From an uncultured Eubacteriales bacterium (GTDB taxonomy: Bacteria > Bacillota > Clostridia > Christensenellales > Aristaeellaceae): a stretch of 49,076 bases of DNA. The DNA lies in the NCBI GenBank assembly GCA_902801765.1, contig CADCJO010000008.1, forward strand, positions 1 through 49,076, read 5' to 3'. Made by a program: the position numbers and the translations under genes. Positions within the stretch are counted from its first letter, which is position 1. Each line of letters begins with the position of its first letter. Below, piece by piece: positions 17,401 through 28,254 of the stretch. The notes under the pieces are model-generated. The model worked only from the letters and a program-made list of their open reading frames with translations. It was not told the DNA's origin and made no database searches.

Positions 17401-17606
17401 TGGAATCCCTGCGGCGCGGCCACGTCAACTACGTCATCTCCACCCGCGACCCCGGCTCCTTCGCCCACGAATCCGACGGCGCCCAGATTCGCCAGTGCGC
17501 CGCCGAAAACAACGTGACCATGTTCACCGCCCTGGACACCGTCCGCGTGCTCCTGGACGTGCTGGAGGAAATCACCCTGGGCATCTCCACCATCGACGCG
17601 GAGTAA
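14424..17606 (+). CDS. carB: Carbamoyl phosphate synthase large subunit
   Basis: The 1060-residue CarB/PyrAB is full length. It has two tandem ATP-grasp halves: [19 protein letters not shown] near the start and [18 protein letters not shown] near 555, with [17 protein letters not shown] and [17 protein letters not shown] as the matching carboxyphosphate and carbamate motifs. The C-terminal MGS-like allosteric domain is present (about 935-1060). The ATG at 14424 has GGGAGG 9 bp upstream; the frame's upstream extension into the GNAT gene is not CarB-like. It makes carbamoyl phosphate for PyrB and for arginine synthesis. Confidence 0.97.
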   Translation: MPKRTDIQRILVIGSGPIVIGQAAEFDYAGTQACLALREEGYEVILVNSNPATIMTDTTIADKVYMEPLTLEYVAKLLRYERPDAILPGLGGQTGLNLAMQLARKGILEECQVEILGTPFESIDMAEDREKFKELCLRLGEPVLPSKIANSLDEALQAAEEIGYPVVLRPAFTLGGTGGGFADDENEMRELAAHALKLSPVHQVLVEKSIKGYKEIEYEVMRDSNDTAIAICNMENIDPVGVHTGDSIVVAPSQTLTNKEYQLLRDSALKIIRALGVEGGCNVQFALDPNSFRYYLIEVNPRVSRSSALASKATGYPIARVSAKVAVGLRLDEIQLANTPACFEPSLDYVVTKIARFPFDKLDGASNKLSTQMKATGEVMSVGRTIEESLLKALRSLETGAWHIDSPKFRDSSNDFLLTYIKDGSDQRIFAIAQLIRNGVDLGLIYNATQIDLLFLEKIKNIVDFEKVLKARPGDRDTLYKAKRMGISDRYLSTVWGMKEEEIANLRQHFGIVPVYKMIDTCASEFASYVPYFYSTYEDENESIVSARKKIIVLGSGPIRIGQGVEFDYSTVHAIWTIRSAGYEAIVINNNPETVSTDYTTSDKLYFEPLTVEDVMNIVQLEQPEGVVVSLGGQTAINLALPLAKRGVKIIGTGVDAIDKAENRDSFEKIMEELGIPQPPGQAVTQVEEGVKVAEKIGYPVLVRPSFVLGGRAMMIVADERGLRHYLQSAVDISEDQPVLVDKYITGKELEVDAVCDGERVFVPGVMEHVERTGVHSGDSISVYPTFSVSQKAKDTMLQYTQRLGLGIGIVGLFNIQFIVDKQENVYVIEVNPRSSRTVPFLSKATGWPLADIATKVMLGVSLHDQGIDVLYPAEKKRWYVKAPAFSFSKLRGMDAYLTPEMKSTGEAIGYDKSLTRALYKAMQSSGMNVANYGTIFVTIADRDKEEALPLIRRFYQLGFNIEATSGTAAFLKSHGIRTRVKKKLSQGSEEILESLRRGHVNYVISTRDPGSFAHESDGAQIRQCAAENNVTMFTALDTVRVLLDVLEEITLGISTIDAE

Positions 17607-17618
17607 GGACGAGGGAGA

Positions 17619-17668
17619 GACGTGTACTTTCCTGGAGCCCAGGAAAGTACCAAAGGAGGCATAAGGGG
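17619..17668 (+). repeat. 50-bp hairpin plus ribosome-binding-site repeat, copy 1
   Basis: GACGTGTACTTTCCTGG-AGC-CCAGGAAAGTAC makes a perfect 12-bp hairpin, followed by CAAAGGAGGCATAAGGGG, which supplies the Shine-Dalgarno of the next gene. Copy 2 is at 18094-18143 (49/50 identical). Confidence 0.9.
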
Positions 17669-17672
17669 ATAA

Positions 17673-18074
17673 ATGAACTACCGCATCATTGACGGGGCGG
17701 ACGGGATGGACAGCGCGGAGGTCGCGGCCCTCCTGAAAACCACTTACTGGGCGAACACGCGCTCCCTGGAAACCATCGAAAAATCCATGCGGAACTCCTC
17801 CTGCTATGGCGTGTATCTTGACGAGGGAAAGAAGCTGGTCGGGTTCGCCCGGGTCATCAGCGATGACGCCACCACCTACTATCTGTGCGACGTGGTCATC
17901 GACCCGGCTTACCGGTGCAGGGGATTCGGGAAAGCGCTGGTTTCGTATATCGTATCCCTGCCGGAATACGCCGGTCTTCGCGGGCTGCTGCTGACGAAAG
18001 ACGCCCATGGCCTCTATGAACAATTCGGGTTTGAAACCGTGAATGGCCGGGCCATGGTCAAAGCGACCCCTTGA
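17673..18074 (+). CDS. GNAT-family N-acetyltransferase (after carB)
   Basis: The 133-residue small GNAT resembles YhbS/AttT-like members. Motif A is CDVVIDPAYRCRGFGKALV (about 69-87) and the C-terminal YEQFGFETVNGRAM matches motif B. The target is unknown. AAAGGAGG from the hairpin repeat sits 14 bp upstream and AAGGGG 4 bp upstream of the ATG. The gene is framed by the two 50-bp direct repeats, as if moved or duplicated as a cassette. Confidence 0.88.
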   Translation: MNYRIIDGADGMDSAEVAALLKTTYWANTRSLETIEKSMRNSSCYGVYLDEGKKLVGFARVISDDATTYYLCDVVIDPAYRCRGFGKALVSYIVSLPEYAGLRGLLLTKDAHGLYEQFGFETVNGRAMVKATP

Positions 18075-18093
18075 CGCGGGGTGAGGGCATGGG

Positions 18094-18143
18094 GACGTGT
18101 ACTTTCCTGGAGCCCAAGAAAGTACCAAAGGAGGCATAAGGGG
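18094..18143 (+). repeat. 50-bp hairpin plus ribosome-binding-site repeat, copy 2
   Basis: As copy 1 at 17619-17668 with one G-to-A change, which weakens one base pair of the stem. It precedes the methyltransferase gene. Confidence 0.9.
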
Positions 18144-18151
18144 GGATATGG

Positions 18152-18907
18152 GTGAACGAATACACGAAGCAGCATAAAAATGCCTGGGAATTTGACGCGT
18201 ACAATTTCTGGGTGGAGCATGCCGGCAAACCGGAAGAAAGAGCAAAAGAGGACGCGGAAAATCCCCGGGCGATGCTTCGGCGGTACGCGGATTACTTTGA
18301 CCGCTTTGAAGGCGTGAAGGTGGCCAACATCTGCGGCTCCTGCGGAAAGAAAGCCATTCCCTTGGCCCTGCTTGGCGCTGACGTGACCATCTTTGATATT
18401 TCTGAAGCCAATCAGCGGTATGCCCTGGAAACGGCGCAGGCCGCGCATGTCCGCATCGGCTTTGAAGTGTGCGACATTCTGGAAATTGATTTGGCAAAAT
18501 ATCGGGGATTCTTCGACGTGGTCTTTATGGAAGGCGGCATTCTGCATTATTTCCATGATCTGGACGCGTTTATGAAAATGATGTACGCCCTGCTGAAACC
18601 GGGCGGGAAGATGATTTGCAGCGACTTTCATCCGTTCACGAAGATCATGGATGCTCTAAAACTGGAGCAGCCCACCATGAGCTATTTTTCTACGGAAGTG
18701 TTTGAAGGGGAAATGGCTCACGCCCGTTTTTATTCGGAGGAAATACGCAAGCAGATTCCCAAATGCAGCTACCGGAAATATACCGTCAGCGAAATCATCA
18801 ACGGGATCATCAGCGTGGGCTTCACCCTGAAACGCTTTGACGAGCATCCCTCCTGGGAAAACGAAAAGCTGCCCGGGGAATTCACCGCGATAGCGGTCAA
18901 GGAATAA
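18152..18907 (+). CDS. Class I SAM-dependent methyltransferase
   Basis: The 251-residue protein has a Rossmann-like methyltransferase core. VANICGSCGKKAIPLALLG (about 56-74) replaces the usual GxGxG with GSCG, FDISEANQRYA is the acidic loop, and FFDVVFMEGGILHYFHDLD is motif IV. KPGGKMICSDFHPF follows. The substrate is unknown. The start is a GTG after GGGGGG from the repeat; an ATG 4 bp upstream is out of frame. It sits inside the pyr operon just before pyrK, though nothing in pyrimidine synthesis needs a methyltransferase. Confidence 0.88.
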   Translation: MNEYTKQHKNAWEFDAYNFWVEHAGKPEERAKEDAENPRAMLRRYADYFDRFEGVKVANICGSCGKKAIPLALLGADVTIFDISEANQRYALETAQAAHVRIGFEVCDILEIDLAKYRGFFDVVFMEGGILHYFHDLDAFMKMMYALLKPGGKMICSDFHPFTKIMDALKLEQPTMSYFSTEVFEGEMAHARFYSEEIRKQIPKCSYRKYTVSEIINGIISVGFTLKRFDEHPSWENEKLPGEFTAIAVKE

Positions 18908-18925
18908 AAGCAGAAGGAGCATTCC

Positions 18926-21254
<2,329 letters not shown>

Positions 21255-21348
21255 AATACCAAAGGCCTTCCCTTGAGGGGAAAGGCGTTGACTTAAGAGA
21301 AAGCGGCAAAGAAATCAAGTGAGAAACTTTTCATCAATCTCCATACTT

Positions 21349-21491
21349 TGTCATCCCGAGCGAAGGTGAGCGGGACGCGAACCGCAGTCGAGGGACCTAA
21401 GAGAAACGCATTCGACCAAGCAACATGATCCCCAGCTCCCAGGTCCCTCCACTACGCTGCGGCTCTCGCCTCCGCTTCGGTCGGGATGACA
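21349..21491 (+). repeat. Long palindromic repeat, copy 3
   Basis: 143 bp, TGTCATCCCGAGCGAAGG to CTTCGGTCGGGATGACA, with loop AGCAACATGATCCCCA. It is nested in a weaker outer inverted repeat (GGCGTTGACTTAAG near 21284 against CTTTAAGTTGACGCC near 21536). This fills the 356-bp gap between pyrF and the Nudix gene; no gene is seen there. Confidence 0.85.
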
Positions 21492-21610
21492 TTGTTAGCT
21501 GGTCTTTATAAAGCTTCTTGGTCGTTATTGTTTCGCTTTAAGTTGACGCCATTACCCGCCTTAGGCAACCTTTTGAAACCGATATATAAATAACTCGAAA
21601 AGGAAAAAAC

Positions 21611-22156
21611 ATGAAAACGCTCAAAAGTATCAACCAGGTCTGCGGCGGCTTTTTAAAAAAATTCGAGCTGCATTACGATGCGGACGGCCAGCCGGTGTGC
21701 TGGGAGGTCATTTCCCTGAACGACCTGAAAACCGCCGCCGATCTGGCCAGCCGCAAAACCGCCGTGGAGATCATCGCCCGTTTCGAAGATGGGGATTACC
21801 TGCTGTGCCGGGAGTTCCGTTTCGCCGTCAACGATTACGTGTGGGAGTTCCCCACCGGTGTCATTGACGGGGATGAAAGCCCAGAGGAAGCAGCAAAGCG
21901 GGAGTTGCAGGAGGAAACAGGTCTGGAGCTGGTGTCCGTGGATCGGGTGCTGCCCCCCGCCTGCTATTCCGTGGGCATCACGGACGAATTGATCGTGCCC
22001 GTGTTCGTTACCGTCCGGGGCGAAATGAAGCCCTGCGACGAAGCCTACGAGGAAATCCAATCCCACAAAATGTCCGTTCCGCAAATTCGGGATTTGCTGA
22101 ACCAGGAGAATGTGAAAATCACGGAAACCTGTATGCTCATTCTGTCCACTTTGTAA
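21611..22156 (+). CDS. Nudix hydrolase, ADP-ribose pyrophosphatase-like
   Basis: The 181-residue protein has a perfect Nudix box at 83-105 (GVIDGDESPEEAAKREL then QEETGL). The preceding WEFPTG and following YSVGITDE fit the ADP-ribose pyrophosphatase subgroup, which splits ADP-ribose to AMP and ribose 5-phosphate. Released ribose 5-phosphate could feed PRPP for pyrE, but that is only a contextual idea. It lies between pyrF and pyrE on the same strand. AAAAGG precedes the ATG by about 7 bp. Confidence 0.9.
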   Translation: MKTLKSINQVCGGFLKKFELHYDADGQPVCWEVISLNDLKTAADLASRKTAVEIIARFEDGDYLLCREFRFAVNDYVWEFPTGVIDGDESPEEAAKRELQEETGLELVSVDRVLPPACYSVGITDELIVPVFVTVRGEMKPCDEAYEEIQSHKMSVPQIRDLLNQENVKITETCMLILSTL

Positions 22157-22211
22157 TGCTGACGATTGATATAAAGCGTTCTTTATGTCATGAAGCAAGT
22201 ATTCATGAGAA

Positions 22212-22306
22212 CCCCTCAGTCGGCTTTGCCGACAGCTCCCCTGATAGGGGAGCCGATATTAGCCTCCCCTATTAGGGGAGGTGCCCCCACTGGGGGCGGA
22301 GGGGTT
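22212..22306 (+). repeat. Interspersed hairpin repeat (CCCCTCAGTCGGC type), long form
   Basis: CCCCTCAGTCGGCTTTGCCGACAGCTCCCC...GCCCCCACTGGGGGCGGAGGGGTT. It has nested stems (GTCGGC/GCCGAC, CTCCCC/GGGGAG, GCCCCC/GGGGGC) enclosed by CCCCTC/GAGGGG. A shorter, inverted copy is at 25356-25420. It makes up most of the 228-bp gap before pyrE. Confidence 0.85.
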
Positions 22307-22384
22307 ATAAGAAATGTTCATTCCTCATCCATTGACTTATGATTGAAAACACCCCCCAAGAAACGATAGAAGGAGAGATACGCC

Positions 22385-23026
22385 ATGACCACCGTCGCCC
22401 AAACCATTGCCCATGACCTGCTGTCCATCCGCGCCGTGTTCCTGCGGCCCGAGGAGCCCTTCACCTGGGCCAGCGGCATCAAGAGCCCCATTTACTGCGA
22501 CAACCGCCTGACCCTCACCGCGCCGGAGGTGCGCACCCATGTGGAGCAGGGCCTGAAAGCGCTGATCGAAACCTACTATCCCGACGCGGAAGTGCTGATG
22601 GGCACCTCCACCGCGGGCATCGCCCACGCCGCCATCACCGGGCACCTGATGAACCTGCCCATGGGCTATGTGCGCTCCGGGGCCAAGGACCACGGCCGGG
22701 GCAACCAGATCGAAGGCAAGCTGGAACCGGGCCAAAAGGTGGTGGTGGTGGAGGACTTGATTTCCACCGGCGGCAGCGTGATCGAGGTGGTGGACGCCCT
22801 CAGGGAAGCGGGCGCGCAAGTGCTGGGCATCGCCAGCATTTTCACCTACGGCATGAAGAAGGGCATCGAGCGCCTGGCCGCGGCCAACGTGCAGAACATC
22901 AGCCTGTCCAACTTTGACGCGCTGATCGAAGTGGCGGCGGAGGAAGGCTACATCCAGCCGGGCGACGTGGAGCGCCTGAAGAAATTCCGCGATAACCCCA
23001 GTGACGAAAGCTGGATGCAGAAATAA
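22385..23026 (+). CDS. pyrE: Orotate phosphoribosyltransferase
   Basis: The 213-residue enzyme joins orotate to PRPP to make OMP. The PRPP loop [14 protein letters not shown] (119-132), [16 protein letters not shown] at 26-41 and the flexible loop [11 protein letters not shown] (101-111) are all present. AGGAGAG lies 8 bp before the ATG. Confidence 0.95.
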   Translation: MTTVAQTIAHDLLSIRAVFLRPEEPFTWASGIKSPIYCDNRLTLTAPEVRTHVEQGLKALIETYYPDAEVLMGTSTAGIAHAAITGHLMNLPMGYVRSGAKDHGRGNQIEGKLEPGQKVVVVEDLISTGGSVIEVVDALREAGAQVLGIASIFTYGMKKGIERLAAANVQNISLSNFDALIEVAAEEGYIQPGDVERLKKFRDNPSDESWMQK

Positions 23027-23046
23027 GCTGTCTTTGAGGTGAACAT

Positions 23047-23487
23047 ATGGACATCCGCGCAATGACCATTCAGGATTACGATGCGGTGTACGCCTTGTGG
23101 ATGAACAGCAAAAACATGGGCTTCAACAACCTGGACGATTCCCGGGAAGGGGTCGAACGGCTGCTGCGCCGCAACCCCACGACATCCTTCGTCGCCATGG
23201 ACGGGGACGCGCTGGCGGGGGTGATCCTGTCCGGCCAGGACGGGCGGCGCGGATACATTTATCATATGTGCGTGGCGGAAGCGTACCGGCGGCAAGGACT
23301 GGGCTCCGAGCTGGTCAGCCGCTGCCTGGCCGCGCTGAAAGCTGAGGGCATCAACAAAGCCGCCTTGCTGGTGTTCAACCGTAACGAAGCGGGCAATGCG
23401 TTCTGGGAAGCCCAGGGGTTCACCGTCCGAAACGACGTGGCATACCGCAATAAGGAACTGACGAAGCTGATCCGAATAGACACATGA
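23047..23487 (+). CDS. GNAT-family N-acetyltransferase (between pyrE and pyrB)
   Basis: The 146-residue GNAT has motif A YIYHMCVAEAYRRQGLGSEL (about 75-94) and motif B NAFWEAQGF; the N-terminal IRAMTIQDYDAVYALW is typical of RimI-like members. Substrate unknown. GAGGTGAAC precedes the ATG. The gaps are only 20 bp to pyrE and pyrB, so it is part of the pyr transcript. Confidence 0.9.
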   Translation: MDIRAMTIQDYDAVYALWMNSKNMGFNNLDDSREGVERLLRRNPTTSFVAMDGDALAGVILSGQDGRRGYIYHMCVAEAYRRQGLGSELVSRCLAALKAEGINKAALLVFNRNEAGNAFWEAQGFTVRNDVAYRNKELTKLIRIDT

Positions 23488-23507
23488 TTTGAAAGGAGCC
23501 TTCTCCC

Positions 23508-24608
23508 ATGCGCCATTTGCTGAGCATCACCGATTTATCCGTAGAAGAGATCGACGCGCTGCTTGCCACCGCTTCCGACATTGAGTCAAACCCGGACAAG
23601 TACGCCCATTGCATGGAAGGAAAGAAGCTGGCCACCTTGTTTTTCGAGCCCTCCACCCGCACGCGGCTGTCCTTTGAGGCGGCTATGTACGAACTGGGCG
23701 GGCATGTGATCGGCTTTGCCGGGGCCAGCAATTCTTCTGCGGCCAAGGGCGAATCGGTGAAGGACACCATCCGCACCGTGGGCTGCTACGCCGACATCAT
23801 CGCCATGCGCCATCCCTTGGAGGGCGCGCCCTGGGCGGCGGTGCAGGCGGCCACCACGCCCGTCATCAACGCGGGCGACGGCGGGCATCACCATCCCACC
23901 CAGACCCTGGCCGACCTGATGACCCTGAAAAAGGAAAAGGGACGACTGGATCATTTGAAGATCGGCCTGTGCGGCGACCTGCGCTTCGGCCGCACGGTGC
24001 ATTCCCTGATCGGCGCGCTGTCGCGCTATCCCGGCAATGAGTTCATCATGATTTCGCCCCGGGAGCTGCGCGTGCCGGGCCACATCGTGGCTGACCTGGC
24101 GGAAGCGGGCATACCGTATCAGGAAGTGGAATCCCTGGAAGAAGCCCTGCCCGATTTGGACGCGCTGTACATGACCCGCATCCAGCAGGAGCGGTTTTTC
24201 AGCGTAGAGGAGTATTTGCGCCTCAAGGACAGCTATATCCTGGACGAGGAGAAAATGCGCCTGGCGAAGCCCGACATGATCGTGATGCACCCCCTGCCCC
24301 GGGTGAACGAAATCGACGTGAAGGTGGACGCCGACCCCCGGGCCTGCTATTTCAAGCAGGTGATGTACGGCAAACTCATGCGCATGGCGCTGATTTTGAA
24401 GCTGATGGGCGAAGTCAGCCTGGCCCCCAAGCCGGGCCGCGTGCTGATCACCACCGGCAAAAAGTGCAAGAATCCCCGCTGCATTTCCTCCACCGAACAG
24501 GGCCTGGAGCCCCTGTTCTACCCCGTGCACCAGGTCATGCGCCACGGCGAGCTGGTACGCATCCCCACCAAATACGTCTGCGCTTACTGCGATATGGAGC
24601 AGGTATAA
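23508..24608 (+). CDS. pyrB: Aspartate carbamoyltransferase with PyrI-like zinc-ribbon tail
   Basis: The 366-residue protein condenses carbamoyl phosphate with aspartate. The catalytic core (1 to ~305) shows [13 protein letters not shown] (Ser49-Arg53), [11 protein letters not shown] and [11 protein letters not shown]. The extra ~55 residues carry Cys320-x4-Cys325 ([13 protein letters not shown]) and Cys358-x2-Cys361 (VCAYCDME), matching the zinc domain of the E. coli PyrI regulatory chain (C-x4-C, CIS.E, C-x-Y-C). The nucleotide-binding half of PyrI is missing and no separate pyrI is seen. AAAGGAG precedes the ATG. Confidence 0.95.
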   Translation: MRHLLSITDLSVEEIDALLATASDIESNPDKYAHCMEGKKLATLFFEPSTRTRLSFEAAMYELGGHVIGFAGASNSSAAKGESVKDTIRTVGCYADIIAMRHPLEGAPWAAVQAATTPVINAGDGGHHHPTQTLADLMTLKKEKGRLDHLKIGLCGDLRFGRTVHSLIGALSRYPGNEFIMISPRELRVPGHIVADLAEAGIPYQEVESLEEALPDLDALYMTRIQQERFFSVEEYLRLKDSYILDEEKMRLAKPDMIVMHPLPRVNEIDVKVDADPRACYFKQVMYGKLMRMALILKLMGEVSLAPKPGRVLITTGKKCKNPRCISSTEQGLEPLFYPVHQVMRHGELVRIPTKYVCAYCDMEQV

Positions 24609-24673
24609 TACCATTCATCTTCTAAAGTGTTAAGAATATAAATGCTATAACATACACAGGAAAAGGAACCGCC

Positions 24674-25240
24674 ATGGAGTTTTTTCAAGGGATTTTTTCC
24701 CATTTGCCCGTACTGAAAACGGAACGGCTGATTCTGCGTCCGATGCGGATGCGTGACGCGGAGGATTTATTTGCTTACGCTCAAGACCCGGAAGTCAGCC
24801 GCCATGTGCTGTGGGACGCGCACCAGAGCATCCGCGATTCCCGCCAGTTTCTGCGCGCCGCCATTCGCCAGTACCGCCGCGGGCTGCCCGGCTCCTTCGC
24901 TATCACGCTGCGGGATTCGGGCCGCATGATCGGCACCATCGGCTTTATGTGGATCAACATGGATTACAAAAGCGCCGAGGTCGGGTACAGCCTCAGCCGC
25001 AGTTACTGGAACCGCGGGATCATGACCGAAGCCCTGCGCGAGGTGGTGCGCTTCGGGTTTGAGGAATTGGGGCTGAACCGGATCGAGGCCCAGCATGAAA
25101 CCAGCAATCCCGCGTCCGGCAAGGTGATGGCGCATGTTGGCATGCAGTATGAGGGCACACTCCGCCAGCGCATCAAAAATAAGGGATGCTACGTGGATGT
25201 AGCGCTGTACGCGATCCTGCGGGGAGACAGACGCTTGTAA
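24674..25240 (+). CDS. GNAT-family N-acetyltransferase, RimJ/RimL-like
   Basis: The 188-residue Acetyltransf_3 type protein opens with LKTERLILRPMRMRDAEDLF. Its acetyl-CoA loop is degenerate for the QxxGxG form (SYWNRGIMTEALREVVRF), as in RimJ/RimL, and ends NPASGKVMAHVGMQYEGT. Members acetylate protein N-termini, amino groups or antibiotics; the target here is unknown. It is the last plus-strand gene of the pyr region and is followed by a terminator. AAAAGGAAC precedes the ATG. Confidence 0.9.
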   Translation: MEFFQGIFSHLPVLKTERLILRPMRMRDAEDLFAYAQDPEVSRHVLWDAHQSIRDSRQFLRAAIRQYRRGLPGSFAITLRDSGRMIGTIGFMWINMDYKSAEVGYSLSRSYWNRGIMTEALREVVRFGFEELGLNRIEAQHETSNPASGKVMAHVGMQYEGTLRQRIKNKGCYVDVALYAILRGDRRL

Positions 25241-25253
25241 CGCAGCAGATAAA

Positions 25254-25300
25254 ACGCCGGGGCAAGGGCTGTGGGGGCCTTTGCTCCGGCGTCTTTTGTC
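25254..25300 (+). terminator. Rho-independent terminator ending the pyr region
   Basis: ACGCCGGGGCAA ... TTGCTCCGGCGT (12-bp stem with one G-T pair), then CTTTTGTCCTT. It is 13 bp downstream of the last GNAT stop codon. Confidence 0.85.
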
Positions 25301-25355
25301 CTTCATAATAGACAGCTGTTCAGTCGACCATGGAACCCAGGATGAGTGAAAATCT

Positions 25356-25420
25356 CTCCGCCCCCCTGCGGGGGCGCCTCCCCTGATCGGGGAGCTGTCG
25401 GCGCAGCCGACCGAGGGGTT
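25356..25420 (-). repeat. Interspersed hairpin repeat (CCCCTCAGTCGGC type), short inverted copy
   Basis: On the minus strand it reads AACCCCTCGGTCGGCTGCGC...GGGGGCGGAG. It lacks the inner CTCCCCTATTAGGGG unit of the copy at 22212-22306. Confidence 0.85.
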
Positions 25421-25443
25421 TCATTCGGGCTTTCTGATTTCAC

Positions 25444-25584
25444 CTATACGCTTCTGGCGGGCGTGAGATAGAAGGGGGAATTGCCCACGGACACGGCGCA
25501 GACGAACAGCACCACGCCGAGCGCGAGGAGCAGAAGAAACAGGGCCAGAATCACGTAATAGAAGGATTGTTTTTCTTTCTTCAT
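25444..25584 (-). CDS. Small single-pass membrane peptide (46 residues)
   Basis: The predicted product begins MKKEKQSFYYVILALFLLLL, continues with a hydrophobic stretch (to about residue 33, ALGVVLFVCAVSVG) and ends NSPFYLTPARSV. It is a basic-start, one-helix peptide. It begins 8 bp after the Nudix stop codon and has no clear Shine-Dalgarno, so translation would depend on coupling. Codon third positions are GC-rich as in neighbouring genes. Function unknown. Confidence 0.6.
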   Translation of the reverse strand: MKKEKQSFYYVILALFLLLLALGVVLFVCAVSVGNSPFYLTPARSV

Positions 25585-25592
25585 AGCGTTTG

Positions 25593-26231
25593 TTATTTTG
25601 TTTCGCGGGGAGCGCATACGGCATTGTAACGCGGCACGGAAGCGCCTGCGCCCATCAGCGGCATATCGCGGGCAGACAAAGCCTGACGGGCCAGCAGCAG
25701 GCCCACCAGCGTTTTCCCGTCCTGAATCTCACCGGATACGCACTGGGCGATGGCGTCGTCCAGGGGGATTTTTTTGATGCGCAGAAACTCGTCGGAATCG
25801 GGATGAGAGGGATGCTGGCTCAGGCCGGTGGCCAGGTAAATGGAAATGCGCTCGTTGCAGAAGCCGGGCGTGGTGTACATGCTGGTCAGCTTCTGCCAGT
25901 GCTCGGCCTGCAGGCCGGTTTCTTCTTCCAGTTCACGCTTTGCCGCGTCAAAGGGGTCTTCGGTCGGGGTGTCCAGCTTGCCCGCCGGGATTTCCCAGGT
26001 GCATTTGTCGATGGCCACGCGGTGCTGGCGTACCATGGTCACCATGCCCGCGTCGTCCACCGGCACGATGGCGGACGCGCCGTTATGGCGCACGATTTCG
26101 CGCAGGGCGGTTTCGCCGTTGGGCAGCGCCACTTGCCATTTTTCCACCCGGATGATTTTGCCGGGATAGATGTCTTCTTTGGATAAAAAGGTTTCCCGCA
26201 GCTGGCTGTCGGGGATCATTTGGTCAGCCAT
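25593..26231 (-). CDS. Nudix hydrolase, ADP-ribose pyrophosphatase (NudF-like)
   Basis: The 212-residue protein shows a NudF-type N-terminal beta region (KIIRVEKWQVALPNGETALR), then WEIPAGKLDTPTEDP and AAKRELEEETGL, a Nudix box with one extra residue before the first Glu. It likely cleaves ADP-ribose. The start is supported only by AGGAAAG at long spacing. It is the second ADP-ribose-type Nudix gene in the window, convergent with the pyr operon and coupled to the 46-residue membrane peptide. Confidence 0.9.
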   Translation of the reverse strand: MADQMIPDSQLRETFLSKEDIYPGKIIRVEKWQVALPNGETALREIVRHNGASAIVPVDDAGMVTMVRQHRVAIDKCTWEIPAGKLDTPTEDPFDAAKRELEEETGLQAEHWQKLTSMYTTPGFCNERISIYLATGLSQHPSHPDSDEFLRIKKIPLDDAIAQCVSGEIQDGKTLVGLLLARQALSARDMPLMGAGASVPRYNAVCAPRETK

Positions 26232-26348
26232 GTTTCTGTCTCGCTTTCCTGATTTTTATCATCCATTATTCCACGCGGAGGTCGGCAAATCCTGCCGCTC
26301 TGAAAAGAAAACACCGGAGAAACGAAGCCCGTTCCTCCAGTGAAATCA

Positions 26349-27236
26349 TCAGTCTTTTCTTTCGTCGCCCCAGAAGAACAGGGCCACGGTGCCGGGGCCG
26401 GTATGGCTGCCGATGACGGTGCCGATGGAATTGATCAGCACCTTGCCGTTCAGCTTGGGGAAGGCGGCTTCCACCAGCCGGGCCACTTCTTCCGCGTCCT
26501 CCTGGCAGGCGGAGTTGGAAATGAAGCACTTGCCGTTGTAGTCTGTGCCGTTCTTGGCGTGCAGCTTCATCTGCTCCACGATGCGGGCGATGACCTTTTT
26601 CTTGGTGCGGATTTTTTCCCGGGGAATCAGGCGGCCCAGGTTGTCCATGTTCAGCAGGGGGCAAATGCTCAGGGCGGTGCCGAACCAGCCCGCGGCCTTG
26701 GAGATGCGTCCGCCTTTGACGTAGAAGGTCAGGTCGGTGGAAAAGAACCAGTGATGCAGCTCCAGTTTATGTGCCTCCACCCATTCGTGCAGATGATCAA
26801 TGTCCATGCCGCCGTCACGGAAATCGGCCAGGGTTTCCATCAGCAGGCCGTACCCAGAGGAAGCGCCCAGGGAATCCACCACGTAGATTTTCCGGTCCGG
26901 ATACTTTTCTTTCAGCGTATCCCGGGCCAGCGCGGCGGAATTGTAAGCGCCGGAAAGGCCGCTGGACAGGCACACGTGCAGGATGTCCTTTCCCGCCTCC
27001 AGGAACGGCGTGAAATAATCAATGTATTCGCCTTCGTTGACCTGAGAGGTACGGGTGTCCGCGCCGTTCTGCATGGCTTTATAAAAATCGGCAAAGGGAA
27101 TGCTTTTGCCCAGGTCGTCCTCATAAGGCTTGCCGTCCAGTGTGAAGTGGAAGCAAACATATTGAATGCCGCGTTTTTCAAAATGTTCCGCGCTCAGGTC
27201 GGCGGTAGAGCAGCAGCTCAAAATATAATCCTGCAT
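26349..27236 (-). CDS. DegV-family fatty-acid-binding protein
   Basis: The 295-residue DegV/FakB-like protein has an N-terminal YILSCCSTADLSAEHFEKRG, VCLSSGLSGAYNSA (the loop that holds the fatty-acid carboxylate), and the C-terminal INSIGTVIGSHTGPGTVALFF closing motif. FakB proteins present fatty acids to a FakA kinase; no fakA is in the window. The start at 27236 has GGAGGGG 8 bp upstream. A consensus promoter lies just upstream. Confidence 0.93.
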   Translation of the reverse strand: MQDYILSCCSTADLSAEHFEKRGIQYVCFHFTLDGKPYEDDLGKSIPFADFYKAMQNGADTRTSQVNEGEYIDYFTPFLEAGKDILHVCLSSGLSGAYNSAALARDTLKEKYPDRKIYVVDSLGASSGYGLLMETLADFRDGGMDIDHLHEWVEAHKLELHHWFFSTDLTFYVKGGRISKAAGWFGTALSICPLLNMDNLGRLIPREKIRTKKKVIARIVEQMKLHAKNGTDYNGKCFISNSACQEDAEEVARLVEAAFPKLNGKVLINSIGTVIGSHTGPGTVALFFWGDERKD

Positions 27237-27307
27237 CAATTCATCCCCTCCAAAAAGAATCACCGGTCGGGGAAACTTCATCCCGGGCCGGTTCAAGCAC
27301 CAAAAGT

Positions 27308-27336
27308 ATTATAAGACAAACTTTCTGTCCTGTCAA
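27308..27336 (-). promoter_or_regulatory. Consensus promoter of the degV gene
   Basis: Minus strand TTGACA, 17 bp, TATAAT: a perfect sigma-A promoter, with a leader of about 65 nt before the start. Confidence 0.9.
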
Positions 27337-27350
27337 GTTTCAGCTTGGGT

Positions 27351-28151
27351 TTACAGATCCACGCCCGGCAGGGCGGTCACCGTGCGCACGAACGCGCCGT
27401 TCAGATGCTTCATCAGCGCCATCTGGGGCACGTTGCGGCGGAAAACGTGGGTGTACATGGTGTTTACGCCCCGCTGCCGCAGCAGGGCGCAGGCCGCCCC
27501 CAGCAGGTTCTTCGCCATGCCCTGGCGGCGGGAATCCGAGCGGGTGTAAATCATGAGCAGAGTTGCGCTGCTGCCCGCGCCGGTCACCACGGCTTCGCAC
27601 AGGGGCTGGCCGTCGCGGTAGAAGCCCAGGGCCATGAAGTGCTGCTGCTGCTGCCACAATTGCAGGTAATCCCGGGTGATGGGCTGGATACGGTGCAGGT
27701 TGATCCGGGAAAGGAAAGCGTTCTGGCTGGCCTCGTCCTGCAAAGGGACGGAGGCAAAGACCATCCCCATGGGCGCCTGGGGAATGCCGGCGGGAGGAAG
27801 GAAGCGGTACATATCCTCGCCGTCGTCGTTGCGCAGCCCGCAGGATTCATAGAACTTCAGCAGTTCCTGATCCTTCGGGTCCACCTGCGTGTAGAGCCGG
27901 GCAGGCAGCTCGGGAAACTGTGCCTTCAATTGCTCCGCTCTCGCCAGCAGCGCGCCGAACAGCAGGGCGCGGCCCGTGGGCTGGCAGTCGATCTGCATAA
28001 AGATATGGTTGGGCCGCTCGGGATACAATTGGCCCTGGAAGAACTGCATCACATAGCCGGTGCCCAGCTGGATGGACTGGTCGTTTGACACAAAAAATAC
28101 GTTTTCAGGCGGCACGCCCTGAAAAGGCGCTTGCGGATGGGTGATTCGCAT
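27351..28151 (-). CDS. Double-GNAT-fold acetyltransferase
   Basis: The 266-residue protein seems to hold two GNAT-like halves. The first (about 15-125, QPTGRALLFGALLARAEQL and KFYESCGLR) lacks a clear acetyl-CoA loop. The second (about 128-266) has MIYTRSDSRRQGMAKNLLGA, a good motif A, and ends near VFRRNVPQMALMKHLNGAF. The ATG at 28151 is preferred because AAGGGGAA then has 6 bp more spacing than for the ATG at 28157. Substrate unknown. Confidence 0.82.
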   Translation of the reverse strand: MRITHPQAPFQGVPPENVFFVSNDQSIQLGTGYVMQFFQGQLYPERPNHIFMQIDCQPTGRALLFGALLARAEQLKAQFPELPARLYTQVDPKDQELLKFYESCGLRNDDGEDMYRFLPPAGIPQAPMGMVFASVPLQDEASQNAFLSRINLHRIQPITRDYLQLWQQQQHFMALGFYRDGQPLCEAVVTGAGSSATLLMIYTRSDSRRQGMAKNLLGAACALLRQRGVNTMYTHVFRRNVPQMALMKHLNGAFVRTVTALPGVDL

Positions 28152-28254
28152 GAGCATTTCCCCTTGTTTTTATGTAAAGTGTTTGCTTTGTATCATGAAA
28201 AAGGATCAGGTTTTGATCATCAACAGGAAACAGTCATCCCTAATCCCTCTTCCC

